A stretch of DNA of 64,000 nt from Roseinatronobacter sp. S2 (GTDB taxonomy: Bacteria; Pseudomonadota; Alphaproteobacteria; Rhodobacterales; Rhodobacteraceae), in the NCBI RefSeq assembly GCF_029581395.1, contig NZ_CP121116.1:62001-126000 (forward strand). The letters run 5' to 3'. Positions 27,026-36,599 of this stretch are shown here, in pieces. How positions within the stretch are numbered: the stretch's first letter is position 1; every line of letters starts with the position of its first letter. The translations under genes were made by a program, and so were the position numbers. The notes under the pieces are model-generated. The model made no database searches. It was not told the DNA's origin and worked only from the letters and a program-made list of their open reading frames with translations.

Positions 27026-28738
27026 TTACTGTGTGGCACTGCCGATGTGTTTGCGCACTTTTGCAAGGGCCGCGTCCACCGTGGCAGCATAATGGACCAG
27101 CGGGCGCTTCAGGCCATGTGTTATGAATGCCCGCCGGATATCCCGGCTGCCCCCGGTCAGCCACAGTGACACGCCCCGCTTATGCGCCTTGTGCGCCAAC
27201 CCCTCGATCATGTTCGCACCTGTCGAGTCAAGAAACGGCACCGCCGAGAAGTCGATGATCAGGGCTTTGTGCGTGTCCTGAATGCGATCCAGCACTGACC
27301 CGATGGACGCTGCGGCCCCAAAAAACAGCGCACCGTTGATGCGGTAGATGACGACATCGGGGTTTGCGGTCCGCGCGTCGTCATAAGCTGCGCGCGGGCG
27401 CGCGGTGTCCGCCTCGTCGCCCCGAACGAAAGCGGTGTTGGTGGCAACCTCGGTGGTGCGGCTCATGCGGTGGATGAACAGAACTGAACCAAGCGCGAAA
27501 CCAACAACGATGGCTTCGGTCAAATCGCGAAAGATGGTCAGGAAGAACGTGGCACCAAGCACCGTCGCCTCGCCCCAGCCGGAGCGCAGCAGAATGGCGA
27601 TGGCAGGTTTCTCGATCATGTTCCAGGCAACGACAGCAAGCACCCCCGCAAGCGCGGCCAGCGGGATATAGGCGGCAAGCGGCGCTGCAATAAGCATGAA
27701 CATAAGAAGAAAGACAGCATGCAGCATGCCCGCGACAGGTCCGTGCGCGCCCGCCCGCACGTTGGTTGCCGTCCGCGCGATGGTGCCTGTCACGCAAAAC
27801 CCGCCAAATAGTGACGATCCGATATTGGCCACGCCCTGCGCGACCAGTTCGCAGTTCGACCGGTGCCTGCGCCCTGTCATGCCGTCAGCCACGACCGCCG
27901 ACAGCAGCGATTCAATCGCGCCAAGCAGCGTGAAGGAAATCGCGGCCGGAAGCACTGCCACAATCTTGTCGATGGAAAAACCGGGCAGCAGTGGCGCCGG
28001 AAGTGATGACGGGATTCCGCCGAATTTTGTGCCGATGGTTTCGACAGGCAGGGCCACAAAGGTAGTGGCCGCCGCCAATGCAACCGCGATAAGCATGCCC
28101 GGCCAGTGCGGACGCCAGCGGCGCAGGCCAATGATAATCCCGACCGTGGCGGCTGAAAGGGCGATGGCGGCGGGTGTGACGCTTTCGCGGGCCAACCACA
28201 GGGCCGGAATCTTTTCCAGAAGTTCGCCCGGCTCATGCTCCAGCGTAAGCCCGAAGAGTTCCTTGACCTGACTGGCAAAAATGATGACCGCAATTCCGGC
28301 CGTGAAACCGACGGTCACCGGAAAGGGAATGAACTTGATGAACGTGCCAAGGCGCAGGAACCCGATCACAGCCAGCATCAGGCCCGACAGAAAGGTTGCA
28401 AGGATCAACCCGTCGATCCCGTGCAGCGCAACCGTGCTGGCGACCAGCACGATGAAGGCCCCCGCAGGCCCGCCGATCTGGAAACGCGAGCCACCAAGCA
28501 TCGAGACAAGGAAGCCGCCGACGATGGCAGTGTATAGCCCCTGTGCGGGGCTGGCGCCGGACGCAATGGCAATGGCCATCGACAGCGGCAGCGCCACGAT
28601 TGCAACAGTCAGCCCCGCCACGGCATCGGCGCGCAGCTGCGCAACGCCATAACCCTCGCGCAGAACAGTCACAATTTTCGGTGTATAAAGCTCGGCGAAG
28701 CTGGGAGCATCGCCTTGAATGATCGTCTGGTCTTTCAT
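27026..28738 (-). CDS. SulP-family anion transporter with STAS domain
   Basis: This is a 570-residue inner-membrane transporter of the SulP (SLC26) family, which carries sulfate, bicarbonate or other anions. The sulfate-transporter core is seen at LTVAIVALPLSMAIAIASGASPAQGLYTAIVGGF and in the many hydrophobic helices, and a C-terminal cytoplasmic STAS domain includes ALIIDFSAVPFLDSTGANMIEGL. A GTG 12 bases further upstream (28750) is an alternative start; neither has a strong ribosome binding site. A small XRE regulator is encoded directly upstream on the same strand. Confidence 0.9.
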   Translation of the reverse strand: MKDQTIIQGDAPSFAELYTPKIVTVLREGYGVAQLRADAVAGLTVAIVALPLSMAIAIASGASPAQGLYTAIVGGFLVSMLGGSRFQIGGPAGAFIVLVASTVALHGIDGLILATFLSGLMLAVIGFLRLGTFIKFIPFPVTVGFTAGIAVIIFASQVKELFGLTLEHEPGELLEKIPALWLARESVTPAAIALSAATVGIIIGLRRWRPHWPGMLIAVALAAATTFVALPVETIGTKFGGIPSSLPAPLLPGFSIDKIVAVLPAAISFTLLGAIESLLSAVVADGMTGRRHRSNCELVAQGVANIGSSLFGGFCVTGTIARTATNVRAGAHGPVAGMLHAVFLLMFMLIAAPLAAYIPLAALAGVLAVVAWNMIEKPAIAILLRSGWGEATVLGATFFLTIFRDLTEAIVVGFALGSVLFIHRMSRTTEVATNTAFVRGDEADTARPRAAYDDARTANPDVVIYRINGALFFGAAASIGSVLDRIQDTHKALIIDFSAVPFLDSTGANMIEGLAHKAHKRGVSLWLTGGSRDIRRAFITHGLKRPLVHYAATVDAALAKVRKHIGSATQ

Positions 28739-28814
28739 CTGTGGCCGCACCTGTGAAAAGGACGCGGCGGGATCGTCGGCTTGCAGTCGGCGGTCGCCGT
28801 CGCGGGTTGGATTG

Positions 28815-29075
28815 CTAATGGTCTACCGAAGGCCCCTTCAGTCTTACGCCGCGCCCACCTGTCGTGCTGACAGTGCTTTCGCCGATAAGTTCGACGCCCG
28901 CGCGTTCAAGTGCTGCGATCACCTTTGTCAGGCTTTCAACGACACCACGCACATTGCCGCGGCTGGCCTCCATCCGCTGGATCGTCGGAACGGAAAGCCC
29001 CGCAAGTTCGGCCAGTGTTTTCTGGTCGATGCCAACAAGGGCACGCGCCGCGCGCATCTGGGGGCCAGTGATCAT
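28815..29075 (-). CDS. Small XRE-type helix-turn-helix regulator
   Basis: This 86-residue protein is essentially one Cro/CI-type helix-turn-helix (MRAARALVGIDQKTLAELAGLSVPTIQRMEASRGNVRG) with a short tail (IAALERAGVELIGE) common in small alphaproteobacterial XRE proteins. It precedes the SulP gene on the same strand and probably regulates it. A palindromic element (CATATTGATATG, 29116-29127) lies about 40 bases upstream of its start and may be its operator. Confidence 0.85.
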   Translation of the reverse strand: MITGPQMRAARALVGIDQKTLAELAGLSVPTIQRMEASRGNVRGVVESLTKVIAALERAGVELIGESTVSTTGGRGVRLKGPSVDH

Positions 29076-29405
29076 GAAAGATATCCAGAAAGGTATTACA
29101 CACCGTTAACGCATGCATATTGATATGTAAAACATTATTGTTGTTTCCACTGTGATGGTTGGCATCCAGACACCACGGCGTGCAGTCACCCAACCTTTGT
29201 GGCGGGCACAAGGGCGAAAAGGGGGGTGTTTATCAACTCCATTCTGGCTGTATCCCCCTTGCAGGGCCAGATCATGGCAACTGGCCCGACCGCGTTGCCC
29301 AGCCGCGCATTGCGCGCAATCGCACATAAATGCGGTGACCCCGGATGACAGGCAGCCAATGTGCAGCGGCCGGACACCTTTGTCCGGTGTCCCGGACTTA
29401 CATCC
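29076..29405. other. Intergenic region with an operator-like palindrome and a terminal hairpin
   Basis: No gene is credible in these 330 bases. Near the XRE side is CATATTGATATG (29116-29127) in an A/T-rich promoter-like stretch. Near the other end, CCGGACA-CCTT-TGTCCGG (29370-29387) forms a 7-pair hairpin just after the TRAP permease stop and probably ends that transcript. Confidence 0.5.
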
Positions 29406-31232
29406 TCAGAGCAGGAAAATCACCGCCAGCCCCGCAGGCAAGGCGGGCAGTCGCAACAGCTCAAGCAGCGGCTGTCGGGCTGCGCCGATCACGGCAAAAC
29501 TGATAAGCCATAACCCCAACGCGATCTGTGCCATTGCAGCCAGCGCCGCAAATGGCATGGTGGCAAGGTCCAGAATTTCGGGATTGGCGATAAAACCCAG
29601 CGGGATTATGAACAGGCCAACCCCCAAACGCATCGCATTTCCGGCAACCGGCAACCATGGCGTCTTTGCAATCGCAGCTGCAATGAAGACATTGCCGCAA
29701 ACCGGCGGTGTGATGGTGCATAGCAGCGCATACCAGAATACGAACAGATGCGCCTGCAAATCCGGCAACCCCATGCCCACAAGCGCGGGCGCAGCCACCG
29801 CAGCGCAGATCACATAGGCCGCAGTCGTGGGCAATTCCATGCCAAGCACCAGCGCGGCCAAAGCCGTCAGCAGCAGGGCAATCCACAACCGCCCGTCGGA
29901 TGCAGACAGGATCAAGGAGGTCAGCTTGACCCCCAGCCCGGTCATGTTGAACACGCCCACCACAATCCCCGCGCAAACGATGACGGCTGCGATGATCGCC
30001 ACCTGTTGCGCGGCTGTGACCACAGCAACCAGGGTGCGGCGATACCAGCCCTGTAGCGAAACCGTGCCATCGGCGTCAAAGATCAGCGTCACCCAGGTCA
30101 CGACGGTGGCAAACACGGCCGCATAGGCAAGCGTATAGCTGGTGAAAACAAGTGTCCCCACAAGGATCGAAAACGGCAGCAGGAAAAATGGCACGGACCG
30201 CGCCACCACCCCCCAGCCGGGCAGCGCATCTTTCGGCAACGCAGCCAGATTGGTGCGCAATGCGTAGACATGCACGCCGAACCACGCCGCCATGAAAAAC
30301 AGGATCGCGGGCAGCAGTGCTGCAACCATAATCTCGGTGTAGGGAACGCGCACCAGTTCCGCCATCACGAAGATGCCTGCCCCCATCACTGGCGGCAGGA
30401 TCTGCCCCCCGGTCGAGGCCACGGCTTCGGTCGCGGCGGCCAGTTGCGGCGGATAGCCCAGTCGTTTCATCGTCGGGATGGTGATCATCCCGGTCGAGGC
30501 CGTATTCGCCGCAGCCACCCCCGAAATTGATCCGTAAAAGGCCGATGACAGGATTGCCACCTTTGCCGCACCCGCGCGCGCGCGGCCCGCGATTTGTGTT
30601 GCAAACGACATGAACCCTGCACCCGCCTGCCCGGCCGAAATGAACCCACCCAGGATCACGAACATCGCGATTGTATCGACGGACGTGCCCGTCAGGGTGC
30701 CCCATAACCCGCCTTCGGTTATGGTCAGGGTGCCCAACAGATAATCGACCGGCATCCCGCCATGACCAAACTTTCCGGGGATGTAGGCGCCAAAAAACGC
30801 ATAGGCCAGCACGATTGTCGCGACAGCGGGCAAAACGATCTTGATCGCGCGGCGCGCCATTTCCAGCACCACCACAATCAGCGCACCCGCCAAGGCAATC
30901 TGGACAGGGCCGTTAAGCGCGCCGTATTGTTGGATCAGATCGCGCCGGTTCAGCATGATCAGCACACAGACCGTCAGGCCAATGGCAAGAAACGCCCAGC
31001 CGGACCAATACGCGGCCCGCCCCTGCCGTGCTGCCGCGCCAATCACGAAGATCCACGGCAATGCCAGGGCCAGATGCGCCGGTCGGGTGATCAGGTTGGG
31101 AATAAGGCCTGCAAAAGCGTTCCACATGTGAAACCCGACCAGCGTCACTGCCAGCCCGATTGCGATTGCCCCGAAACGCTGGTCTTCCAGCTCGACCGAT
31201 AGCCATTTCTCAAAAAACGACGCGTGTTTCAT
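29406..31232 (-). CDS. TRAP transporter fused permease (DctQM type, TAXI system)
   Basis: This inner-membrane protein of 608 residues joins the small (DctQ) and large (DctM) TRAP permease subunits in one chain, as is typical for TAXI-type TRAP systems. It has many hydrophobic segments from MWNAFAGLIPNLITRPAHLALAL to the C-terminal helices, and DctM-like stretches such as AANTASTGMITIPTMKRLGYPP and ATGGQILPPVMGAGIFVMAEL-type sequence. Transport is driven by an ion gradient. I start it at ATG 31232 behind GGAGG. The TAXI binding protein is encoded immediately upstream. Confidence 0.9.
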   Translation of the reverse strand: MKHASFFEKWLSVELEDQRFGAIAIGLAVTLVGFHMWNAFAGLIPNLITRPAHLALALPWIFVIGAAARQGRAAYWSGWAFLAIGLTVCVLIMLNRRDLIQQYGALNGPVQIALAGALIVVVLEMARRAIKIVLPAVATIVLAYAFFGAYIPGKFGHGGMPVDYLLGTLTITEGGLWGTLTGTSVDTIAMFVILGGFISAGQAGAGFMSFATQIAGRARAGAAKVAILSSAFYGSISGVAAANTASTGMITIPTMKRLGYPPQLAAATEAVASTGGQILPPVMGAGIFVMAELVRVPYTEIMVAALLPAILFFMAAWFGVHVYALRTNLAALPKDALPGWGVVARSVPFFLLPFSILVGTLVFTSYTLAYAAVFATVVTWVTLIFDADGTVSLQGWYRRTLVAVVTAAQQVAIIAAVIVCAGIVVGVFNMTGLGVKLTSLILSASDGRLWIALLLTALAALVLGMELPTTAAYVICAAVAAPALVGMGLPDLQAHLFVFWYALLCTITPPVCGNVFIAAAIAKTPWLPVAGNAMRLGVGLFIIPLGFIANPEILDLATMPFAALAAMAQIALGLWLISFAVIGAARQPLLELLRLPALPAGLAVIFLL

Positions 31233-31293
31233 CGAGCCTCCGATGTCAGCTATCGAGGCAGCACCGACCGACCTCGCATTTGCGCAATAGTGG

Positions 31294-31332
31294 AAGGGCG
31301 CGCGCAATCACATGTGTCAGGCGCGCGCCCTT
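31294..31332 (-). terminator. Strong hairpin between TAXI binding-protein and TRAP permease genes
   Basis: AAGGGCGCGCGC (31294-31305) and GCGCGCGCCCTT (31321-31332) form a perfect 12-pair stem with a 15-base loop. On the minus strand it follows the binding-protein gene. It probably attenuates read-through so that the binding protein is made in excess. Confidence 0.7.
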
Positions 31333-31374
31333 ATCTTGTGTGTTATCTTCTAGCTTGGCAACACAGCCTCAGGC

Positions 31375-32343
31375 TCAGGGCATATCCACGCCACGTTCGG
31401 CATAAAATTCAACAATGCCTTCATGCAGTGGCGCGCCCAGTTGCGGGACAAGATCAGGTGTTACACCCGCCCACCAAGGGTTTGTGTCAGCCATACCTTC
31501 GCGCTGTTCCCAAAAGGCCGATACGATTGCCAGCGCGGTATCATCGTCCATATTGGTTGCATATGCGCCCACGGGCACGGCCATGGTCGCAATTTCGTCT
31601 TCTACCCCTGCATAGGTATTTGCGGCAACGGTCACCGCGCCCGCACCGGGGTTTGCGGCGATGATTGCATCGCGCTCTTCTTCAGTGAAGGACAGGATGC
31701 GCACGGGCAGTGTGGCGGCCAGTTCCTGCACCTGTGGCGTGGGATGGGCCGAGCATGTCGCATAGCCGTCAACCTGATTGTTGCGCAACGCCGCCGGTGC
31801 ACCGGACAATTCCATTTCAGGGGCAGTGACACTGTCAGCGATGCCCAGCGTTTCGAAAATCGACGCGACCTGACCCTGACAGAATGTGCCCGTCCCGCCC
31901 GAGATAAAGCTGCGCCCGGCCAGATCAGCGGCGCTGTGAATGTCACTGTCGGCGCGAACCACCAAATGAATTGTGATAAACGGCATCGGGAAAAGTGTGC
32001 GGATGCTGTCGAAATCGCCCTGCTCGAACGGGGCTTCGCCTGCTTGCGCATCGGCAATCAGGTTCGGCGGGGTGGTAAACAAGAACGCACCGGGCCTGCG
32101 ACCTGCTTCGGCAACGTTCTGGACGGACCCCTGACTTTCTTCGACCGTTGGCTGGATTGCGCCACCGGATTGCGCACTAAGCATTTCACCCAACTGAACC
32201 ATCATCACATAATACGAACTGGTCGATGATGCTGATTTCAGCGTGACCCGCGTTTCTGCTGTGGCCATGGATGCCACGGTCAGGCCCGCGCCCAGTGTAA
32301 TTGCGCCTAAACCCATGTATTTAGAAATTCTTGTAGTCAGCAT
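31375..32343 (-). CDS. TAXI-family TRAP transporter solute-binding protein
   Basis: This is a periplasmic solute receptor of 322 residues with a signal peptide (GAITLGAGLTVASMATAETR). Typical TAXI features follow: VTLKSASSTSSYYVMMVQLGEML, GEAPFEQGDFDSIRTLFPMPFITIHLVVRADS and FISGGTGTFCQGQVASIFETLGI. It delivers an unknown substrate (glutamate-like or C4 acids in known cases) to the fused TRAP permease. GGGGGAGGAG precedes the ATG as a very strong ribosome binding site. Confidence 0.9.
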   Translation of the reverse strand: MLTTRISKYMGLGAITLGAGLTVASMATAETRVTLKSASSTSSYYVMMVQLGEMLSAQSGGAIQPTVEESQGSVQNVAEAGRRPGAFLFTTPPNLIADAQAGEAPFEQGDFDSIRTLFPMPFITIHLVVRADSDIHSAADLAGRSFISGGTGTFCQGQVASIFETLGIADSVTAPEMELSGAPAALRNNQVDGYATCSAHPTPQVQELAATLPVRILSFTEEERDAIIAANPGAGAVTVAANTYAGVEDEIATMAVPVGAYATNMDDDTALAIVSAFWEQREGMADTNPWWAGVTPDLVPQLGAPLHEGIVEFYAERGVDMP

Positions 32344-32832
32344 TTAAATCTCCTCCCCCTTGAGTGTTGATGATGAAATGCATCAATCAGGCGTGCAAAA
32401 GAGCAGCTTTGCCCGTGTTTGACAAGTCCGGCCCCGCGCCTGAACGCGAATTTCGGGCGGTGCTGCATGAAGTTAGGAATTGACGCTACACGCTTTGGAA
32501 ACCGGCAATCGCGACAGGGTGTCCGACCAGAAATTCCATGCCACCTTGCGACACGGGCTTGCCAGTCGTCGGAAACAAAAGGCCCGATACGCCAGTGCAA
32601 TACTAACCCCGCAGCGCCGATAAATCCGTTGAAATTCGGGTTTGTCTCCTGGAAGAAACAGCCAAGTATATGCGGAACCCAGATGTTCAGGCCATATTTA
32701 ATCACCCTATGGTTGAGGAAACCTGATGACATAGCGGGTTTTTGCTTAACTTTGAAGTCTGGTGGCGCTAAGCTGAAGCTTGTGACGTAACCAGTTGGAA
32801 GAGCCTAAAACAAAAAAACGAAGGGACATCAC
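32344..32832. other. Intergenic region between TAXI and LuxR-type genes
   Basis: About 490 bases divide two divergent genes. Short open frames on both strands show no family resemblance or plausible ribosome binding sites. It presumably holds both promoters; I could not identify specific boxes with confidence. Confidence 0.45.
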
Positions 32833-33450
32833 ATGGGTCGCACGAATTCAGTTTTCATCGGGATAGCGCTTATATTACTTGTTGCATTCGGGAAAACGGC
32901 GCTCGTATCAACCTTCTTCCTTGATGAACTTACGCGGACAGGGCCGGTGTTGTTATTGCTATACCTGATATTTACTCTCCTTACGGGTTTGGCAATCTTC
33001 GTCATATATCGGTTTTTCGGGCATCTGGTCACGTTACCACATGATTCTAAATCTTTTTCTACGCCTCTGCATGAACCGGGGAAAGAAAACGTTGTTGAAA
33101 TGCACGCCCGCGACTGGGGGCGGTCAAAGGCAGAAACCGACGTTGCAATTCTTGTCGTCAAAGGGTTTTCGAATGCGGAAATCGCAAAGATGCGCGGCAG
33201 TGTTCTGTCGACAGTAAAATCGCAACTCGGTTCTATTTATCAAAAATCCGGTCTGGAAAACAGATATCAACTTATCGCTTTCGTAACGGATGAAGTTTGT
33301 GACGCAGCGAAAGCCACACAAAGCAACCAGAACGCGAAACACCAGCGCGCCTTGCTCAAGGTGCTTTCCACACCTGACCCGGAAGAAAACGCAGCGAATG
33401 TTGCAGTAGGTCCAAGCAGCGCTGCAATGCCCAAGAAGGCAATAAAATAG
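32833..33450 (+). CDS. Membrane-anchored LuxR-type helix-turn-helix regulator
   Basis: This is a 205-residue protein with two predicted membrane helices at the N-terminus (about residues 6-27 and 38-62) and a C-terminal LuxR/GerE DNA-binding domain (KAETDVAILVVKGFSNAEIAKMRGSVLSTVKSQLGSIYQKSGL). There is no autoinducer-binding or receiver domain. Its base composition is noticeably A/T-richer than its neighbours. It converges on the Tad pilus operon with only about 40 bases between, so pilus regulation is a reasonable guess. AAGGGACATCAC precedes the ATG. Confidence 0.8.
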   Translation: MGRTNSVFIGIALILLVAFGKTALVSTFFLDELTRTGPVLLLLYLIFTLLTGLAIFVIYRFFGHLVTLPHDSKSFSTPLHEPGKENVVEMHARDWGRSKAETDVAILVVKGFSNAEIAKMRGSVLSTVKSQLGSIYQKSGLENRYQLIAFVTDEVCDAAKATQSNQNAKHQRALLKVLSTPDPEENAANVAVGPSSAAMPKKAIK

Positions 33451-33493
33451 ATTTGTTGCGCAGATTAACGCAATCAATATGACACCCCCGGCC

Positions 33494-34329
33494 CTACTGC
33501 GTGCAGGGGACTTCCAGCACGACAACCTCGGCGCCGCGCCGGTGGCGCACCAGACATGCGGCGTTGGGTTCTGCCGTTTCCGCAACTTGTTCGCGCGGGC
33601 CAAGCAAGGAATCCATCGACACTTCGACTGTTTCGGTCACGGTGTTTTCATCCTCATTCAACCCCACCAAAGCTAGGGTAAGCGACCCTGCGGATTGCGC
33701 CTGCGTCAGGGCTGCAATGTCCTGCGGCTTTGCGGCTATGGTGATTGTGCGCGCGATGATCGGGTTGCTTGTTGCCTCGTTGGAAATCTGGTCAATTGCG
33801 ATGATCTTTACATTTGACCGGATCAGCCGTGTAACGCTGGTGCCATTGCGCCCGGCTCCGGTCCAATAGACATCGACACGGTCACCGGGGCGCAGAAAAC
33901 CGGACACACCTGCGACCACATCAACACGCAATGTGAACGCGCGCGTGCCTGCAACAAGGCGCGACGCGACGCCTGCATCTTCACCGGGCGCGCTGACTTT
34001 CGCCTGCAACAGCGGCTCGTCGCGTTCCATCGTGCGCAAAATCGTGCGCAGCTGGTCTTCATCTGACGGGAAAATGTCATCACGTTTGCGAAACGCGCCC
34101 GCGGGCACATTCCCTTCCGGCCACCGGATCAGGCGCACATCTTCCGGCCGCAAGCGTTCACCGTAATTCAACTGGCGCGTGACCACAAATATTTCCGTGG
34201 TCGGCAGGATTTGCTGCTGCTGTTCGGCCAGTCGCGTCTGATACTGATGATACGGTCATGGATCGTCTTGGCGGCCACACCGGCCAGACCAATCCCCAAC
34301 AGCAACACCAGCGCAAGAAGCACTCTCAT
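33494..34329 (-). pseudogene. cpaB: Flp pilus assembly protein CpaB, frameshifted near its N-terminus
   Basis: CpaB/RcpC is a periplasmic SAF-domain component of Tad pilus machines. A good start (GGAGGA 8 bases before ATG at 34329) encodes the membrane anchor MRVLLALVLLLGIGLAGVAA then KTIHDR, after which this frame runs to a stop. The expected continuation (YQTRLAEQQQQILPTTEIFVVTRQLNYGERL) resumes in another frame and continues through the SAF domain to the end. One base appears missing near 34245 (minus strand GTATCATCAGTATCAG). As written, the longest intact frame starts only at 34186 and lacks the anchor. This is a recent mutation or a sequencing error. Confidence 0.85.
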
Positions 34330-34405
34330 ATAATGGTTCCTCCCTTGGGTGGGTCAGAAAATCGCGGCGCAGGCGTGTCGCCCGATATGGGTGCGCAGGC
34401 CATGG

Positions 34406-36169
34406 TCATTGAACAAGCCTTGGCGCGCCGCAGGTGGTGTCCACAAGTTCCAGATCCGCGGTGCCCACCTGAACACCTGCCGCATCCAGCGTGACCTCTA
34501 GTGCGGCGTCGACAATGCCCGCAACGCCTGCAAGCAGACCCGTCTGAAGCAGGCCAACTACAGGATTTAGCAGCGGCTCCAACAAAGCACCCACAAGGCT
34601 TTCATGTTCTGGTTTAACGCGAATTGACAGTCCGCCATTGCCAAGCAAACTACTGATCGCGCCGGATAATAGCGCTTTTGAAGAGATGCTCTGGGGATAA
34701 TCCATACTTTTCTGCGTGAAGGTGACTGTGCCGGTATCGCTGGTCCCCACAATGGCACCTCCTTTCGCCTGAAGCGTCAGTTTTATGTCTGGGAGCAGGA
34801 GAACCTTCAGGGAAATATCCAGCAAGTCCGCATAGTCCAAATCCGCAGGTGTAAGTTTTGGGCCTGAAATAAATCGTTCCTCGCTGAACTGTCCAAGAAA
34901 CAGTTCGGCAACATGCGGGCCGCTTGCCCCGTCCAGCGGGTTCGCCCCTGTGTCAAAAGCGGCGACAACAGCATTAGGGTGGTCGGGGCGGCAGTTTACA
35001 TAGGTCAGTTCAGCTTCTGCATTCGCGACTTCCAGATAAAGCGGCAAGCGCAGTGAAAGTGCTTCTACCCCGATGCCAAGTGATCCCAATAGGTTCGGAT
35101 TTAATTCCAGCTCTGTACGAAGACGGGTCTGCGCAGTGTGCAGTTTCGCGCCCGGTTCACCGACGGACACCCAGCCCGAATTCTGTGCGCGTTCCTGCAC
35201 CAATAGTTCTGCATCAAGGTCCAATAACCCCTCGATGTTCACATCGACATCAAGATCAATCGCGCGGCTTGCAGAAATGACATCCAGCGTCGCGGCCAGA
35301 ATATCCAAGGCGGATAGTTCTGTTTCTTTCAGAATTCTGACCAGAAAATCATCACTCTTCAATCCAAGTGGCTGGCCAAACACAGATACAATGCGCGCCA
35401 GTTCCACATATTGCGGGGTGGATTCAACCGCAAGCTGGTCAAGGAATTCGGCGGCCTGCCCTGTTTGCGTTCTGGCCAGACTGGCAAGAATTTCCGGCAA
35501 GCCGATTTGCAGTGCAAGCAGGTCGACATAATTGCCGGCCTCGAACCCGATTTCGGTGGTCAGTTCATCCAGAAATGCCAGAAGTGTGACCCTGCCGTCC
35601 AAAAGCGCTTCATGATCCAGCGCCGTCAAGGTGATGTTCGCGCCAGTCAACTGTTGTATGACGCCCCCTTCCAGACGCGCCAGACCAGACCCCAGCGTGA
35701 AACTGGCACCGCTGGGCTGCATTGCCGTTGCGGTCGCGCTTAGCTCGATTGAATTTTGGTTCAGAAACATCTGCGCAAACGTAAGCGGCGTGGCATTGCT
35801 TACATCAAGCTGGACTGCATTCACCCCGTAATTGCCGGATGGCAATTCGGTGAAGCGCGATTCAGGCGCAATGTCGGGGTTCAGCATATAGCGCCCGTAT
35901 CGAAGCGCTTTCAACGCGTCGGGCGTGGCCGCGTTACGTTCTAACATGGTGCCCGCGCGGGCTGGCGCATTGGTCAGGTCAACGACCGCGCCCATGGCGG
36001 CCAGATCGGCCTGCGCTTGCAGGCGGTTCTGGTCGCGGTAAATCTGGCCCAGATCAACGCCAAACGCCACGAACCCGAACAAGACCGTCAACAGCAACGC
36101 CACGATGATTGCCACGGCGCCATCCTCGCTGCGGGTAAACCTGCGAAGGGTTGGGGGCTTAATAGGCAA
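34406..36169 (-). CDS. TadG-like pilus assembly protein with N-terminal Tad domain
   Basis: This is a large surface-directed protein, 587 residues from a TTG at 36169. The N-terminal Tad/TadE-like hydrophobic segment is unmistakable (SEDGAVAIIVALLLTVLFGFVAFGVDLGQIYRDQNRLQAQADLAAMGAV); the rest is a long, variable extracytoplasmic region. The TTG start is inferred: it lies 6 bases after GGAGGG and just inside the end of the TadE-like gene; the frame stays open further upstream but only within that gene. In other systems TadG is processed or localised to the envelope. Its own gene precedes cpaB. Confidence 0.8.
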   Translation of the reverse strand: MPIKPPTLRRFTRSEDGAVAIIVALLLTVLFGFVAFGVDLGQIYRDQNRLQAQADLAAMGAVVDLTNAPARAGTMLERNAATPDALKALRYGRYMLNPDIAPESRFTELPSGNYGVNAVQLDVSNATPLTFAQMFLNQNSIELSATATAMQPSGASFTLGSGLARLEGGVIQQLTGANITLTALDHEALLDGRVTLLAFLDELTTEIGFEAGNYVDLLALQIGLPEILASLARTQTGQAAEFLDQLAVESTPQYVELARIVSVFGQPLGLKSDDFLVRILKETELSALDILAATLDVISASRAIDLDVDVNIEGLLDLDAELLVQERAQNSGWVSVGEPGAKLHTAQTRLRTELELNPNLLGSLGIGVEALSLRLPLYLEVANAEAELTYVNCRPDHPNAVVAAFDTGANPLDGASGPHVAELFLGQFSEERFISGPKLTPADLDYADLLDISLKVLLLPDIKLTLQAKGGAIVGTSDTGTVTFTQKSMDYPQSISSKALLSGAISSLLGNGGLSIRVKPEHESLVGALLEPLLNPVVGLLQTGLLAGVAGIVDAALEVTLDAAGVQVGTADLELVDTTCGAPRLVQ

Positions 36170-36596
36170 GATAGGCCCTCCCCACGATTTCAGATATACC
36201 CAACCCGAAAAGACTGTTGGCCAGTTCAAGCAGCGACCCGTCAACCGCGTAGATGACCGTCACCTGCACATCGGCCAGCGCGCCGTCGGTCACGTCAACA
36301 GTCCAACTGATCGCATCCTGACGCAGCAGCGGGTAACGTAGCTTCGCGTTTATGATATAATCCTTCGCAAGCTCTTCGCGTTCATCGTCTTCCAGCCCCT
36401 TCACCGAAACGCGGGCCGCTTCGGCAGCAAGCTGCTGGACGGAATGCGACACGCCGAACAGATATCCAAAGCTGATGGTTCCGAACACCAATGCAATCAG
36501 CAGCGGCGCAATCAGGGCAAATTCGACCGCGACAGCACCTTTCTCACCTGCGCGAAATAATTGGATGGGCTGCCTTATTTTGCCTTGCGGGGTCAT
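36159..36596 (-). CDS. TadE/TadF-family pseudopilin
   Basis: This 145-residue minor pilin-like protein has the pseudopilin signal EKGAVAVEFALIAPLLIALVFGTISFG, with processing expected after the Gly by a prepilin peptidase. It supports Flp pilus assembly. It lies between tadC and the TadG-like gene and overlaps the latter's inferred start by 11 bases. Confidence 0.88.
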   Translation of the reverse strand: MTPQGKIRQPIQLFRAGEKGAVAVEFALIAPLLIALVFGTISFGYLFGVSHSVQQLAAEAARVSVKGLEDDEREELAKDYIINAKLRYPLLRQDAISWTVDVTDGALADVQVTVIYAVDGSLLELANSLFGLGISEIVGRAYLAY

Positions 36597-36599
36597 GCG

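Noticed and set aside
32419..32790. A 123-codon frame on the plus strand in the TAXI/LuxR gap
   Set aside because: Low-complexity translation, no ribosome binding site, no family pattern.
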